DNA from: Oopsacas minuta | Lineage: Eukaryota; Porifera; Hexactinellida; Lyssacinosida; Leucopsacidae | Direction: 5' to 3' | Length of the DNA: 64,000 nt | NCBI GenBank assembly: GCA_024704765.1 | Contig: JAKMXF010000301.1 | Coordinates: forward strand, 1-64,000 | Part shown: positions 11,240-22,862 of the stretch, in pieces | How positions within the stretch are numbered: the stretch's first letter is position 1 | How the letters are laid out: each line of letters begins with the position of its first letter | The notes under the pieces: generated by a model | What the model was told of the DNA's origin: nothing | Databases searched by the model: none | The model's input: the letters and a program-made list of their open reading frames with translations, nothing else | Made by a program: the position numbers and the translations under genes

Positions 11240-11393
11240 CAGTAGAACTCGGATAAGACGTACCATCTCGGGAAACGATAATTAGTACGTACTAACCGAG
11301 TTATTTCTAATCTGAATATTCTTCCTATATACAATCAGTAAAAGAATAGATAAACTGTTTTGGGGAAAAGTACGTATTAACCAACTTCCACTG
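11240..11393. mobile_element. TA-flanked MITE, same family as 277-462
   Basis: Starts cagtagaactcggataag after a TA (11238-11239) and ends in the diverged inverted form ccaacttccactg before TA (11394-11395). It is 154 bp long and non-coding. Confidence 0.65.
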
Positions 11394-11880
11394 TAATTAT
11401 CGATTGAATTAGGCTGAAAGAACAGCCAATATTCGAGGGTAGATAATTTTATTTGTTGTAATTAAGAGTATTTATTCGTAGCAACATATTTACAAATCAC
11501 CCAACCCCATGATTTTCGTCACTAAATGGGTTGCTACAAAATAAGACTCTAAATTTAATGCATTAAGAATTTTAGCGTGCATGATTGTATATTTCATTCA
11601 AATTAACCTAAGTGACTAGCTATTTCGAATTTCTTCCAAACCCCCTTAAACTTTTAGCTTTTTTTATCTTTTTACTCAATTTCAAAGTACTAACGGCTTC
11701 ACGTATCATGAGTATTGATTAGATGTCGATCTAGCGTTGTCTAATGCTAAATGCTTCCATCATCTAAACGAACATATGTCCAAATATTCGTTGGATATGA
11801 TTACGAACAATGATTTCACTCCTAGAAATAATAATACAAAATATCTAGAGCGGTGGGTGTCAATAGGTTCATAGCAAATA

Positions 11881-11972
11881 CAGTCAGACTCGGATAAGAT
11901 GAATCGAACGCATTGGGGTAATATAAATCAGTACGTATTATTCGAGAGTACGTCTTATTCGGATAGATATTG
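11881..11972. mobile_element. Decayed TA-flanked MITE, same family
   Basis: Starts cagtcagactcggataag after TA and ends with a degraded inverted copy (cgtcttattcggatag, then tattg before TA). About 92 bp; probably internally deleted. Confidence 0.5.
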
Positions 11973-11974
11973 TA

Positions 11975-13020
11975 TAGAAATGAATAGGAAATATTTTTTG
12001 GGAAGAAAGAAATAGTAAGCAAATGCTAGACAACACCTTCAAAGTGCTCTAGATGTATCTACTGAGGTTACTGGCGGCAATAGGTGCAACATTCACCTGG
12101 AATGGAAAAATGAATGTCATTGGGGGATATTCATTCAAGGAGTGTANTAATCACTATAATAAGAGAGTAGTCGAAAATGCAATGGAATGAAGTCTTTGGA
12201 ATGTATTAGTTGCTTAGATACTGGAATTTAAGTTCATTGACATAAATGAATATCTGTGGTTTTCAAGAATAATTTCTGAGCAAGAAATTGTAATGCTTAT
12301 ATACATTCCAGTTGTTCCTAAACTAAATGATGGATCATAACAATTTAGACATTTCAAGTAATTGGATATTTCTCTTTCCAATGAACTTTAAATGGTTACT
12401 AAATATCGGATTGAAATTTTGATCAATTTCCAGGGGGGTGTGCCACTGTGGTAAATGGCTTTGATAATTGAAGTATTTGCTAGCACCTATTGTTAATGAA
12501 TAATGAGGAATATGATACCACTTTTTTGACCTGAGGTCGTATCTCTGTTTCGCTTTCTATAACCCACAGCGCCCCCCCTAGCGCCCCCTTGCTGCGTGGC
12601 CGCCCCCCTACAACCCTTCAGCGCCCCCAGGGGGCTCTACGGCCCACTTTGAGAAACACCACTAGAGTATGTCTGTGAAAAATTTTAGAAATTGGTCTTA
12701 TGCGATTTTAAGGACCATGGATGTCGTTGAAGTCCATCGATTACACTGTTCAAAATATTTTTTTCAAATTTTGTTGCATGGGATTTTTTAACTGTTCTAT
12801 ATAATTTTGGGACGCTAATTTCAAATCTGCAATCAGTTTCTTTCTGCATGCTCTAGTTTTCATGCAATCGACAATTCAAATTTTTTTGTTTGTGGTGCTT
12901 ATTTAGTAAATAATTCTGATCTCCACCAAATACTTTTTTATCTATCAAGCCATTTTTCTTTTTGTATGCATCATCTGGTTCCATTGTGAACATTTGTTAG
13001 TCATAGCTGAATGATGAGCA
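11975..13020. other. Non-coding interval with a GC-rich decayed repeat end
   Basis: No gene seen. One undetermined base is at 12147. At 12530-12670 the composition becomes C-rich with reiterated gcgcccccct-type motifs and ends in ccactttgagaaacaccact. That resembles a decayed hAT-type terminus (compare cagtggttctcaaac at 60854). No partner end was found. Confidence 0.4.
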
Positions 13021-13080
13021 CGTGGTGAATGAGTATTTTGCAGGCCTGATTACTCAACAGGTTTTCAAAGTTAAGGCTAT

Positions 13081-14466
13081 TTGTTTGTGCTTTGTCATCC
13101 TTTTATATTATCAGCTATACGACCTGTCCCGCACTCTGATAGACTTCCTCCTCCGGTCTCTAATGATTTTGCTTTTGCTGATGATGACGAAACTGAATTG
13201 GAAAGGGAAGAGATCGTAGAAATGGATTATCAAAAAATAGACACAGAATCAGAATCTGAAGATTCTTCTTGTGAAACCAGAGTAACTGTCCACCAGCAGT
13301 TAATCAATCAGAACTGAATGACTTAGTACGTGATTTAGATCTGCCCAAACAATCAGCTGAGCTCTTAGCCTCCACGATCAAAGAACAACAGGTGCTGGAT
13401 CGAACTGTAAGGTTTCCTTTTTTCGAAAAAGAGAAGAACTCCTTCTACCCTATTTTCCAGTGGAAAATAAGCTGGTATATTGCAACGATATTCCTGGTCT
13501 TCTCGGACAACTGGGTATCTCCTCATATGATCCAGGAGAATGGCGATTGTTTTTGGACAGTTCCAAGCGCAGCCCAAGTGTGTTCTTTTACACAATGGAA
13601 ATGTTTATGGAGCTGTTCCAGTTGGTCACTCCACTATCTTGAAGGAACAGCATGATGACATTAGAATAGTTATGGATTTACTCGGATATCATGATCACAA
13701 CTGAATCATTTGTGTTGACCTCAAAATGGTTAGTTTTCTGCTAGCTCAGCAAAAGGATACACTAATTCTCCATGTTATCTGTGTATGTGAGACAGCAGAG
13801 CACTTGAAAACATTGGACACAGAAGGAGTGGCCCTTACGTGAACCATTTCAAGTTGGCATGCCTAACGTAACACACGACCCGATCGTAAGGAGAGACAAA
13901 ATTGTTTTTCCGCCCCTGCACATCAAGCTAGGTTTCATGAAACAGTTCGTTAAAGCCCTAAATCCTGACAATGAATCCTTTCATCATCTTGTGTATACTT
14001 TCCCTGCTTTGTCATATGGTAAAATCAAAACAGGAGTATTTGATTGACCACAGATACGCACACTTATTCGCCACAAAACTTTATTCAGAAAATGAATGTC
14101 AAGGAGAAAGCTGCATGGCTATCTTTTGTGGATGTTAAACAGAACTTTCTTGGTAACAGAATGGCTCCAAACTATGAAATGCTTGTATCCGAGATGCTCT
14201 CAGGGTTTCGTGATTTAGGATGCAACATGAGCATAAAAGTACATTTTCTGTACAGCCACCTGGACAAATTCCCTGAAAACCTTGGGGCTGTCAGTGACGA
14301 ACAGGGAGAGCGTTTCCACCAGGATCTTATGACAGTGGAAGAACGCTACCAAGGTCGATGGGATCGACATATGATGGCAGACTATTGTTGGGGCATTATA
14401 CGTGACTGTCCTCACAAAGCGTACAAACGCAGAAGTTATAAGAGGAAATTTTGTCCAGAGTTGTAG
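13081..14466 (+). pseudogene. Decayed ORF of a repetitive invertebrate family (GERFHQD/DYCW type)
   Basis: Several frames in one direction form one protein-like series: DLDLPKQSAELLAS near 13330, LVYCNDIPGLLGQLGI and EWRLFLDSSKRS near 13470-13570, RRDKIVFPPLHIKLGFMKQF near 13880-13940, then a C-terminal block 14044-14466 with LGCNMSIKVHFLYSHLD, GAVSDEQGERFHQD and MMADYCWG. I recognise this order from a very repetitive protein family in arthropods and cnidarians, but cannot name a function or transposon superfamily. At least four frame changes make this copy a pseudogene. No terminal repeats were identified. Confidence 0.6.
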
Positions 14467-14469
14467 AAT

Positions 14470-15600
14470 ATTTGAATCTTTTGCATCTTGTCATTGATCG
14501 CTTTAAGTTACTATTGTAGATTACCATCGTTCTTTTCTATGTCATTTTACAAAAAAATCAATTTTTACATGCATATTACCAGCAAAACTGTTGTTTTTTA
14601 CATTTTTTAAACATTTGTTGCCTATCTGTCTACAAATACAATTCTATTGGCAACATAAAAGTTTTTTGGCACCTATTTTTGTTTTGAGGCTAGTTATTCA
14701 ACTGTGAGCAGAACATCATTTGACACATCATGTCACTTTTTCAAATATTTGAATTTAGTGCAAAAAATTTAAACATCTCGATTTGCAAAAAGTCTAGAGC
14801 TTGCAGAAAAAACTAAGTTCGGATTCGGAATCAGCGCCCCAAAATTAGGTAAAAACAGGTGTTGGTAGAAATGCAACAAAATTTTTGTTGAGAAGTGTTA
14901 TGTAACAATACCATATTATATGTAGATAAAATATTACACAGTCTAAGAAGTAATGGCAGATTGGTGTACTACAAGAATACAATAAGAAAGTGACACATTA
15001 GAGAAATATGAGTTGGGTTTAGAGACAATATTAATAGGAAGTATTTGGGTTTCAACGTCTTCAATTTTCGAGTGTTTACTACACTAGACTTCAAGGGTAG
15101 CAAGGCATTCATATTTTCATTTTATTGGATAAGATACAGTTTGAAGTAGGGTCAATAATTTGGCTAATATATCTCACATTAGCGTACCACAACTGCTGCA
15201 CATCTCTCTCCAGATTACAGCTTGTTCATTCTCTAAATTTGTAATTGTATCGATAAGAATTTTTTGGATGGACCGGTAACAAAACTACCGAGTAAGTCTG
15301 GCTGATTCTCAATAGCAGGGAACAATTTACACAATGTTATAATTGCGTCGATCACACAACTTGGTCATTTTAGTGAGTTGCGATCGATTATCTGAATTAG
15401 TCTATTTTTAGAATTTGAAGGCTCTTCAATTTCCATTTCTTGATATTTTAAGAGAAATGAGAGACAAGATTGACATTTGTCAGAAAGTGTAAAAGATATA
15501 AACTGAGTAACCTGTTATGAAACAGAGTGATGAAGTAATTGAGTATTTAATACGTACACCAAGGGTACTGTCGAGACTTATACACGTGATCTATTTGAAT
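14470..15600. other. Non-coding AT-rich interval
   Basis: No supported gene, RNA or repeat structure. The right end approaches the 3' end of the mariner copy. Confidence 0.5.
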
Positions 15601-15675
15601 GTACAAAGGGTATTCATTTAATTCGTAACTCTTAGAATATTTGTATTATATAAGTGAGATAAGCCTCAAATGCTA

Positions 15676-16727
15676 CTATAAATGTTCAAAGTAGTCTCCC
15701 TTGTGCTCAACTACAAGCTTTAAACGCTCTATCCACTTGAAAAATGTTTTTTTATACTCTTCTTGTGGTATGTCTCTGAGGTACCGTTGGATGGCCCTTC
15801 CAATTTGCATCCGTTCTCCAAAAACTGTACCTGCTAGGTGCTTTTTGAGCCCATCGAATAGCCAGAAGTCGCAAGGTGCTAGGTCAGGGCTATAAGGTGG
15901 ATGTTCCAATTCCTCAAGACCTATAGAAGCAATCTTTTCCTTGACTTCCTTAGATTTGTGCGGTCTGGCATTATCATACAAAATTTTGATTCCTCTAAGA
16001 CCCGTGGCTGGCCGACGTTCAATATAATGTTTTTCGATTTCCGGAAGAACAACTGTTGCATATAAGTGCCCGGTAACTGTTTGCCCCTTAGGAGTACAGA
16101 TTTGGCAGACTGGACCATGTGCATCGAAAAATATGGTGTATGATCTGGTCTTGGTAGTGCTGGGGGAGAAGTCCCTTTTACAATCTATACCTTGTTCTGT
16201 TCTTTCCGAGTTGACTCTGAATATCTTATCCACGTCTCATCACCGGTACATATTTCAAATAGTCGCCTCTTCACATTGATCATACTTTTCAAGCAGTTTT
16301 TTTGCATTTCTCACCTGGGTCTTCTTTTGAGTCTGATTCAACAAATATGGGACCCAACGTGAGCAGACCTTGGACACACCAAGATGCTTGGTCAGAATTG
16401 CATGAACACTTCCCGTTGACAAAGTTAGGCTGGTAGCTAACTGCTCTATCGTAATATGGGGATCAGAGTCACACATTTCAGCTACAAGAGAATATTGTTT
16501 GCAGTGGTAGCAATTATAGGTTGCCCCATCCGAGGGTCATCTTCAACCGACACCCTACCTTCACGAAAACGTAGACTCCACTTCTTAACGGTTGATTCCG
16601 AACAGGCCTCCCCACCATATACCTGTACAAAATCTTGGTGGATATTCCTTGGCGTATCGCCGAGTAATGAGCGGATTTTGATGTATGCTCTTTGTTCAAG
16701 TAGAAATTCATTAGATTTTGAAGTCAT
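15676..16727 (-). pseudogene. mariner transposase (DD34D), frameshifted
   Basis: Three successive minus-strand frames (16727-16482, 16476-16255, 16233-15676) make one mariner transposase. It has an N-terminal HTH with the typical order (IRSLLGDTPRNIHQDF, STVKKWSLRFREG), a second HTH (TIEQLATSLTLSTGSVHAIL) and a catalytic domain with YDNARPH and HPPYSPDLAPCDFWLF. There are 34 residues between the last two Asp. It would excise and reinsert DNA at TA. At least two breaks separate the frames, and the interval between 16255 and 16233 seems damaged too, so this copy is dead. Terminal repeats could not be defined with confidence. Confidence 0.85.
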
Positions 16728-16829
16728 AAATTCCTCTGTGGTTGCTATTACCTATCTTCAAAAGGGTGTATCTCAAAAAGTATTAGATCAATTTGCACAA
16801 AGTATAGTGTCCTAAATAGACGAAAATCT

Positions 16830-17700
16830 AAGCTATAAATTAGATACAAATAGTGAATACATGTGGTTAAACAATGATGGCAAAACCTAGGGTTACGAAC
16901 TACTTGAAATCCCTTTGTATTATACCTCTGAGTTAAAGTCGATTTAGGAGATTTTGACATTTTTAGACTTGTATAAATCACATAATTTTCAAGTATGAAA
17001 TACTCTGCTCACTTATGCTGATATTTCTCATTGACAATTCGAAAAATTGTGTTCTCATGCGGAATATTTATTGCAGAAATCAGCCCAATAGAAGTTACGT
17101 CACCCAAAATTGTAGATTCATAGTATAATACGTATTATACGTAATACATCTTTATTAAAAGACGTATCAAACAACTTAGCTATAATCACAAGTACCCCAC
17201 AATATAACAAATGCCTAACGTCATCACCGAACAATTGCAAACTAATCATGAAATGATTTCGCATCATTTTTAAAATACTAAAATTGAGAATTTTGTTCTA
17301 TGAGCGATCTCAGCTAAATTATGAAGAATATTTCCCCTAAATAAGACTGCAATAAACCTTAATGGCAGTAAATATTCCGGTGACTTTTAGAAATGCCCCA
17401 TAAGTAGTTATAAAGCATGGCCCCACTTCCTCGAAGACCAATAAATGTCAGAAACCAGGTATAACTATGTACAATCATTGTAAAGTGGAACTTGCATAAA
17501 CCGACATATTTTGGGACATGAAAATTTTGTAGGTTTCTCAAATTGTCGGATTATACTGGCGAATTTGTATTGCCGGAAGCAATTTCACATCAGAATCACT
17601 GTATTCCAATAATTTTTATAATACCCAATTTACGACCCCTGGTATTCTCAATTTTTTACTCAATAGTTTGGATTAATTGATATATATTATTCAATTCTTC
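16830..17700. other. Non-coding interval upstream of NCAPD2
   Basis: No supported gene. It contains the probable promoter of the condensin gene, but no clear TATA element was seen close to 17702. A long TA-rich palindromic stretch (gtataatacgtattatac) lies around 17120-17145. Confidence 0.45.
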
Positions 17701-17701
17701 T

Positions 17702-20700
17702 ATGTTTCTCTGGTATCTAATTACCGAAGATCTTTCCACTCAAGATTTCTCATTTCCTGTTACAAGATGTGAACTACAGTCAAAAATTTTACCTTTCTCT
17801 CCAATTTCTAAAAGCCATTTGAAGTCTCTAGAGTTGGCCTATGAAGATTTAGTTACCTCTCCTGCGTATATTCTTAAACATTTTGATTTGTTATTTTCTG
17901 CTCTATTTAATATTTCCAATATTCCAAATTCAATATTTTCTGGAATTTTGAATGCGTTGATTGGGTCTGGATTGGAAATTTGTGATATCATCTTTACAAT
18001 TGCTAATGGTTCTGAAAGTATACTTCTTACATCAAAGCAGAAGTCTATATTATCCACTTGTCTCATGAAGTTGAGTTATTTAATTTCAGAGTTATTCTTT
18101 GAAAAGTTTCCCACATCTTCGCAACCACATAATCAATCTAAGAATTGTTATGACTCGAAAAATTCGGGTATCGATGTCTTTTTCCTTTTTGAGCGTTTTT
18201 TTGAATTATCAAATCAATTATTGTCGGCTGAGATTCAATTAATTTACAGTCCTGATTCAGTTATTGAAACCATCCGTATTATCTTATCTCCTTCTTACTT
18301 AATCTTTGGTTTCCCACCACTTCTAAAACGATTTTCTCCAAATTTTCTACAGTCCATTTGCTCTAGTTTGAATAAATACCCTTCTTTATTCTTTGAAACA
18401 GGAATTAAAGTTACCGAAGTTTTACTAAGTTCACAGCAGTCTATACCTCCTTATTATTTAAAACCTGAAATTCAAACGTTATTTGAAAAACTTATTCATC
18501 AAGTGCCAAATTTTGGCTGTCAAATTGTTAGAGAAATACTATCCAAAATTCAACTGGATAAGAATTCTTCAGGGTTCAGAATTCTTGGTCCTGTTTTAGC
18601 AATTGTTTTATCTTATGATCATTTTATTGTTGAGGATTGTGTTAATTTCATTTCCCCCCTACTATCTTCTGATTGCCATCTAATCAGAATTGGAGCGCTT
18701 GTAGCATTAACTCAAATTATTCGGAATATATTTAACTTTTATGAAGGTGTTGGAAATCAGTCATATTTATTAAATGTCGCTTCTAACAATTTTAAAAATT
18801 CGTTGCTAAATAACTTAATTGATCACATGTTTGATATAAATGCTTTTGTAAGAAGTCGCTGTATATGCTTAATTACTTCCCTATGGGAGAACGGAATTTT
18901 TCCGATAAATATGCAAACTTCAATCTTGGAAATGTTTTATGGGCGTTTATCTGATAGTAGTGCCCTCGTTCGAAAACAAACTTTCTCTTCTCTAGTTGTA
19001 GTGCTTCAGAAAAATCCATTTAACACAAATATTCTAAATATTAATGCATACGAAATTGCATTGGAAAGAGAAATAAATACTCTGAAAGAAATGGAAGAAT
19101 CATATGATAATTTGCTTTATCAGCTAGAATATATTGACACACAGCTAAATTCTGATATTGAAGAACTAATTGAGTCTAACGAAGATATTTTTAGTATAGA
19201 ACTTGATCCTCAAGGAAGCGAAACTTACTATTCGAGATTTAGCTCCGAAATTGCAATTGGATTTATACCAGATTGCATTGCTGCACTCGATTTGCTTAAG
19301 CGACACAAGCCTGGTCATTGTATTTTCCGACATCAAAGGTCTGATGAAAGGTCTATTATTTTGAGTTTATCGAAACAAGACCTTCTTGCTTTAAGTACTA
19401 TTCTACGAATTAGTAAGCAATCCGACAAATCGAAAGATCCTTGGATACAAATAGAGTCACAGAAGCAAAAGGTGCATTTTCTTCAGTGTGCCATAAAATT
19501 TATCGAGTTAATACATGTTTGTTTTCCCAACGCACTGTCAATGCTTAATTCAAAAGTTTCCTCCGATGTTACATCATCAATATCATTTTTGATGGAATAC
19601 AGAAAGTATAAGCTACCCGATTACTTAGCTAGCTCTACCGCAATTTTCTCCCTTATATCTTCACAACAATTAAATTATCAAGAAATTGCTATGAATACCT
19701 TTATGGAATTTTTCGAGTTAGGCTCTGATTTGAATCATCCAATCTTTGGCCAATATCCTTCAATAGTTCAAACCTTATGTGAAAACATATTTTCTAATGT
19801 CACTTATGTTGAGTTTTATACAAACCGACATATAGTAGAAATGCTTGCCCAACATTGCAAATTCCCATCTGATTTTTGCAATGTTTTACTTCAGCTTTCT
19901 ATTCAGACTCATCTTTTTGCTTCCAACTTTCAGAATAAGATACTGATGTTAATATGCATGATAGGAAAAGGAAATCCTAAATTTCTTTATGACAACATTG
20001 ATTTTATCATCTCTGTCTGTTTTACAAAAAATTTAATGGATCTTGAGATCGGTCGATTGGGTTGTTATGCGTTAAATATCATATGCTCAGGGAATATTTT
20101 GGCCGATCATCATTTTTCAAGATTATTTAATTCACATCAAATTTTCAGTTCGATTCAATTATTTCTTTCGTCTAAACTAACAGATTATGATAGTGATTGG
20201 ACAAGTTTCATGTTTGAATCAATGCTTTTAATATTGCAATTAGCTCGGGCACCATTGATCATGTACATAAATTGTATTTCTAATTGCTCAGACATTGTGA
20301 ATATGATCCTAGATGAAAGAATCAGGTTAATTGGCATTACTCGATTCTTGATGTTAATAGGAAGGGTTGCGCAGCTTCATATTGTACTAATGGAAAATAT
20401 CGTATGTACATCAGAAAAATCTCTACCAGATAACATCTCGGGTCTGATTGTTCCACGTCAAGAAGTAGAATATGAAGATTTGGAAATTATAGACCGTTTA
20501 GATATATCCGATGCCATATTCACTACAAATTATTCTATTTTGGAGGAACTGGTTCATCCTCACGGATTCTTTACAAGATATGTACCTATTCTTATACAAA
20601 TTCTAAAAAGTCAAAGTTTTATTGATTTCGCCATGATATTCAAAAACAATCATTTGGATCATTCACTGCCATCTATATCACAGTTACAATGCAGCGCTGT

Positions 20701-21475
20701 ATTTGCTCTTTGTCAATTTATGTTACTTTCTGTATGCTTATGTGAATTATATATTGAATTACTCATATCATTAATGGCTCTACATCACTGTCCTTATCTC
20801 AGAAACTCTTGTATCTGCGCTGTTTCTGATTTGATATTACGCTATCCTAGCACACTACAACCATGGGTACCTTATTTATACAAGGCTCTTAGAGATTTAT
20901 CCACTATGGTACGTAAACAAGCTATATTGATTATTTGTCATCTTGTCCACATTGATATAATAAAAATACAGGGGAATATTGCTGAAATTGCATTTTTACT
21001 TAAAGATCAAGACTCATCGATTTGCCAGATAGCTCTTCAATTTTTCTCAACGATATCTAAGAATGGTAACATATTATATAATGCGTTGCCAGATATTTTA
21101 AGCAACATGCTTGATATTCCGAACAGACATTTTACTACATCTTTCTTAAAACAAATCTTAAAAATACTATTTTCATATATACAAAAAGAAAAACAGATTG
21201 ATAATCTTATTGAGAAATTACTTTTAAGAATGAAATCAGCAATAAGCAATGACGAAGTAGATCTTATTGCTTATTCAATTGCACTTTTACCACATTCAGA
21301 ACGCACACTAATAATAATAATTTCCCAATTTTCTCACCTCAAGATGGCCTTGCAAGATGAATCAATCAAGTCTAATTTCATCAGCATATCAACAATAATG
21401 CATCGTAAAAGCAAATTATTCCCAGCAATTAGCGAAACACTGTACAATTACGATAATTTACTTAAAACTTTATAA
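17702..21475 (+). CDS. NCAPD2: Condensin I complex subunit D2, intronless
   Basis: One continuous frame of 1257 residues. HEAT-repeat protein of condensin I, which binds the kleisin NCAPH and the SMC2/SMC4 ring to compact mitotic chromosomes. Recognised matches run along the whole length: LELAYEDLVTSPAYILKHFD near residue 43, DINAFVRSR near 377 followed by the RLSDSSALVRKQ block, and the Cnd1 region from residue 1033 (ILRYPSTLQPWVPYLYKALRD, IKIQGNIAEIAFLLKD, NGNILYNALPDI). Human NCAPD2 is about 1400 residues; this protein stops just after the Cnd1 region, so the phosphorylated basic tail is absent or very short. An in-frame stop at 17678 supports the ATG at 17702. No poly(A) tract or flanking duplication marks it as a retrocopy. 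Confidence 0.93.
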   Translation: MFLWYLITEDLSTQDFSFPVTRCELQSKILPFSPISKSHLKSLELAYEDLVTSPAYILKHFDLLFSALFNISNIPNSIFSGILNALIGSGLEICDIIFTIANGSESILLTSKQKSILSTCLMKLSYLISELFFEKFPTSSQPHNQSKNCYDSKNSGIDVFFLFERFFELSNQLLSAEIQLIYSPDSVIETIRIILSPSYLIFGFPPLLKRFSPNFLQSICSSLNKYPSLFFETGIKVTEVLLSSQQSIPPYYLKPEIQTLFEKLIHQVPNFGCQIVREILSKIQLDKNSSGFRILGPVLAIVLSYDHFIVEDCVNFISPLLSSDCHLIRIGALVALTQIIRNIFNFYEGVGNQSYLLNVASNNFKNSLLNNLIDHMFDINAFVRSRCICLITSLWENGIFPINMQTSILEMFYGRLSDSSALVRKQTFSSLVVVLQKNPFNTNILNINAYEIALEREINTLKEMEESYDNLLYQLEYIDTQLNSDIEELIESNEDIFSIELDPQGSETYYSRFSSEIAIGFIPDCIAALDLLKRHKPGHCIFRHQRSDERSIILSLSKQDLLALSTILRISKQSDKSKDPWIQIESQKQKVHFLQCAIKFIELIHVCFPNALSMLNSKVSSDVTSSISFLMEYRKYKLPDYLASSTAIFSLISSQQLNYQEIAMNTFMEFFELGSDLNHPIFGQYPSIVQTLCENIFSNVTYVEFYTNRHIVEMLAQHCKFPSDFCNVLLQLSIQTHLFASNFQNKILMLICMIGKGNPKFLYDNIDFIISVCFTKNLMDLEIGRLGCYALNIICSGNILADHHFSRLFNSHQIFSSIQLFLSSKLTDYDSDWTSFMFESMLLILQLARAPLIMYINCISNCSDIVNMILDERIRLIGITRFLMLIGRVAQLHIVLMENIVCTSEKSLPDNISGLIVPRQEVEYEDLEIIDRLDISDAIFTTNYSILEELVHPHGFFTRYVPILIQILKSQSFIDFAMIFKNNHLDHSLPSISQLQCSAVFALCQFMLLSVCLCELYIELLISLMALHHCPYLRNSCICAVSDLILRYPSTLQPWVPYLYKALRDLSTMVRKQAILIICHLVHIDIIKIQGNIAEIAFLLKDQDSSICQIALQFFSTISKNGNILYNALPDILSNMLDIPNRHFTTSFLKQILKILFSYIQKEKQIDNLIEKLLLRMKSAISNDEVDLIAYSIALLPHSERTLIIIISQFSHLKMALQDESIKSNFISISTIMHRKSKLFPAISETLYNYDNLLKTL

Positions 21476-21732
21476 TTATACATTTTGTTAATTATGTTAA
21501 ATCTTTGATTGTTGTATTTGATGGAATCTTTAGGGAAATATCCATTTGTGTTGGTATTAAATCGAATTTTTCAGTTTTAACATTGAAATTAATAATGAAT
21601 TGGTAAATATAAGACGAGTTCATTGTTAAGTCATTATCAGTAATTATCTATACCTATGTTATGCCGTTATTCGCATGATTCGCTTGCATCGATAAACTAC
21701 AAAATAATTAGATATGAAAAATGAATGAACAA

Positions 21733-21890
21733 TGAAACTCGTTATAACGAAGTGTTCGGGATCCTGGAACTCGCTTTCATTTCGTTATAAGCAGTAATAC
21801 TAGTAAGCAAAGTAAGCTCAATTACTTTTATGATATACGGGGGTAAGGAATCACTCCGTTATAAAGGGAGTTTCGTTATAACCGAATCGA
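21733..21890. mobile_element. Decayed MITE with tcgttataacga-type ends
   Basis: The left side reads caatgaaactcgttataacg; the right side has gagtttcgttataaccga in inverted orientation. Another internal copy of ttcgttataa lies at about 21780. It resembles short pogo/Tigger-type elements, but the outermost bases and target duplication are lost. Borders are approximate. Confidence 0.45.
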
Positions 21891-22060
21891 TTAGAACTAA
21901 TGCTCACTGTGATATAATACACTCGTTAGTGGCCTTTGATATATAAGCCCATACTACTGACCATAATTTCATTGACCATGGATTACTTGAAGTCCATGAA
22001 ATTTGATGGGTAATAATATTATTCACGATAATACAAAATTGGTGTATTTTGGCCTGAATA

Positions 22061-22862
22061 AATGTTTATTGTTAGTTAATAATTAACTCAAGCTATGTCA
22101 TCCGACGAATCCAGGTTCTAAATGATTTTATCTGATTGGCTAGAACGGGAATAAGTTGTGACAACTGGACCATTTTTTAGGCTCTGTAAATTATTAATAT
22201 CTCCTCGTCAATTCCAGAATCAAAACGAATTGATTACCGGCTGTTATCATACAAAGTAACAAAGAAATTCCATGATAAAGTTCTTTGGTTCCAAAGTTAT
22301 AGTAATAACCATGGATGACACATTTCTGCAAATATTCACCTATAACTTGACAACTTTTAACGTTATACCATTTATCTTGCGAACATATGTATATTCCCGA
22401 CTTCCCATATCCTGATAATACAGTTTGATTTCCTATCTGGCAATTAAGATGCAATTTTGAAAATAACCATATATGGTATTATTAAAGACTGTGCAATAAT
22501 CCTAGGACATAGCACATCACAATGTATTGTCAGGGTATGGGAAGTCGGGGTTATACGATATGTTTGCAAGATTACTGACCGTAACATTAAATATTGTCAA
22601 GTTCTAGGTGAAAATTTTGCAGAAATGTGTCATCCATGGTCACTACTACAATTCTGGAATCTGGTTATGACAATTTTTTGATATTTTGTAAGATAAATCC
22701 TTGGTTCATTTGGTGTTAGTTAATTCTAGAGTCAACGAATCTATATTGATTATTTAACAGAGCTTGAAAATGGCACATTTTTCACAACATATTCCCGCTC
22801 TAACCAATCAGATGACGTCTCGTCGGTTGACATAGCTTGTGTTATTATTCAATAACAATAAT
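22061..22862. mobile_element. Palindromic foldback nested in the left arm
   Basis: About 800 bp forming an imperfect giant hairpin centred near 22480. Blocks aagctatgtcatccgacga, ctgattggctagaacgggaat, accatggatgacacatttctg and gacttcccatatcctga on the left recur inverted on the right up to 22860. It has no gene of its own; the open frames in it are mirror images of each other. It interrupts the left terminal repeat of the 21.9-25.5 kb element. Possible imperfect 8-bp flanks are aatgttta and tacgttta. Confidence 0.6.

Noticed and set aside
17702-21475. Recent NCAPD2 retrocopy
   Set aside because: No poly(A) tract after the stop and no flanking direct repeat was seen, and the frame is perfectly intact. 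Ordinary intron loss is at least as likely.
22194-22681. Two small genes encoding similar Gly/Ile-rich peptides on opposite strands
   Set aside because: They are the two arms of one palindromic foldback element, and each mirrors the other.
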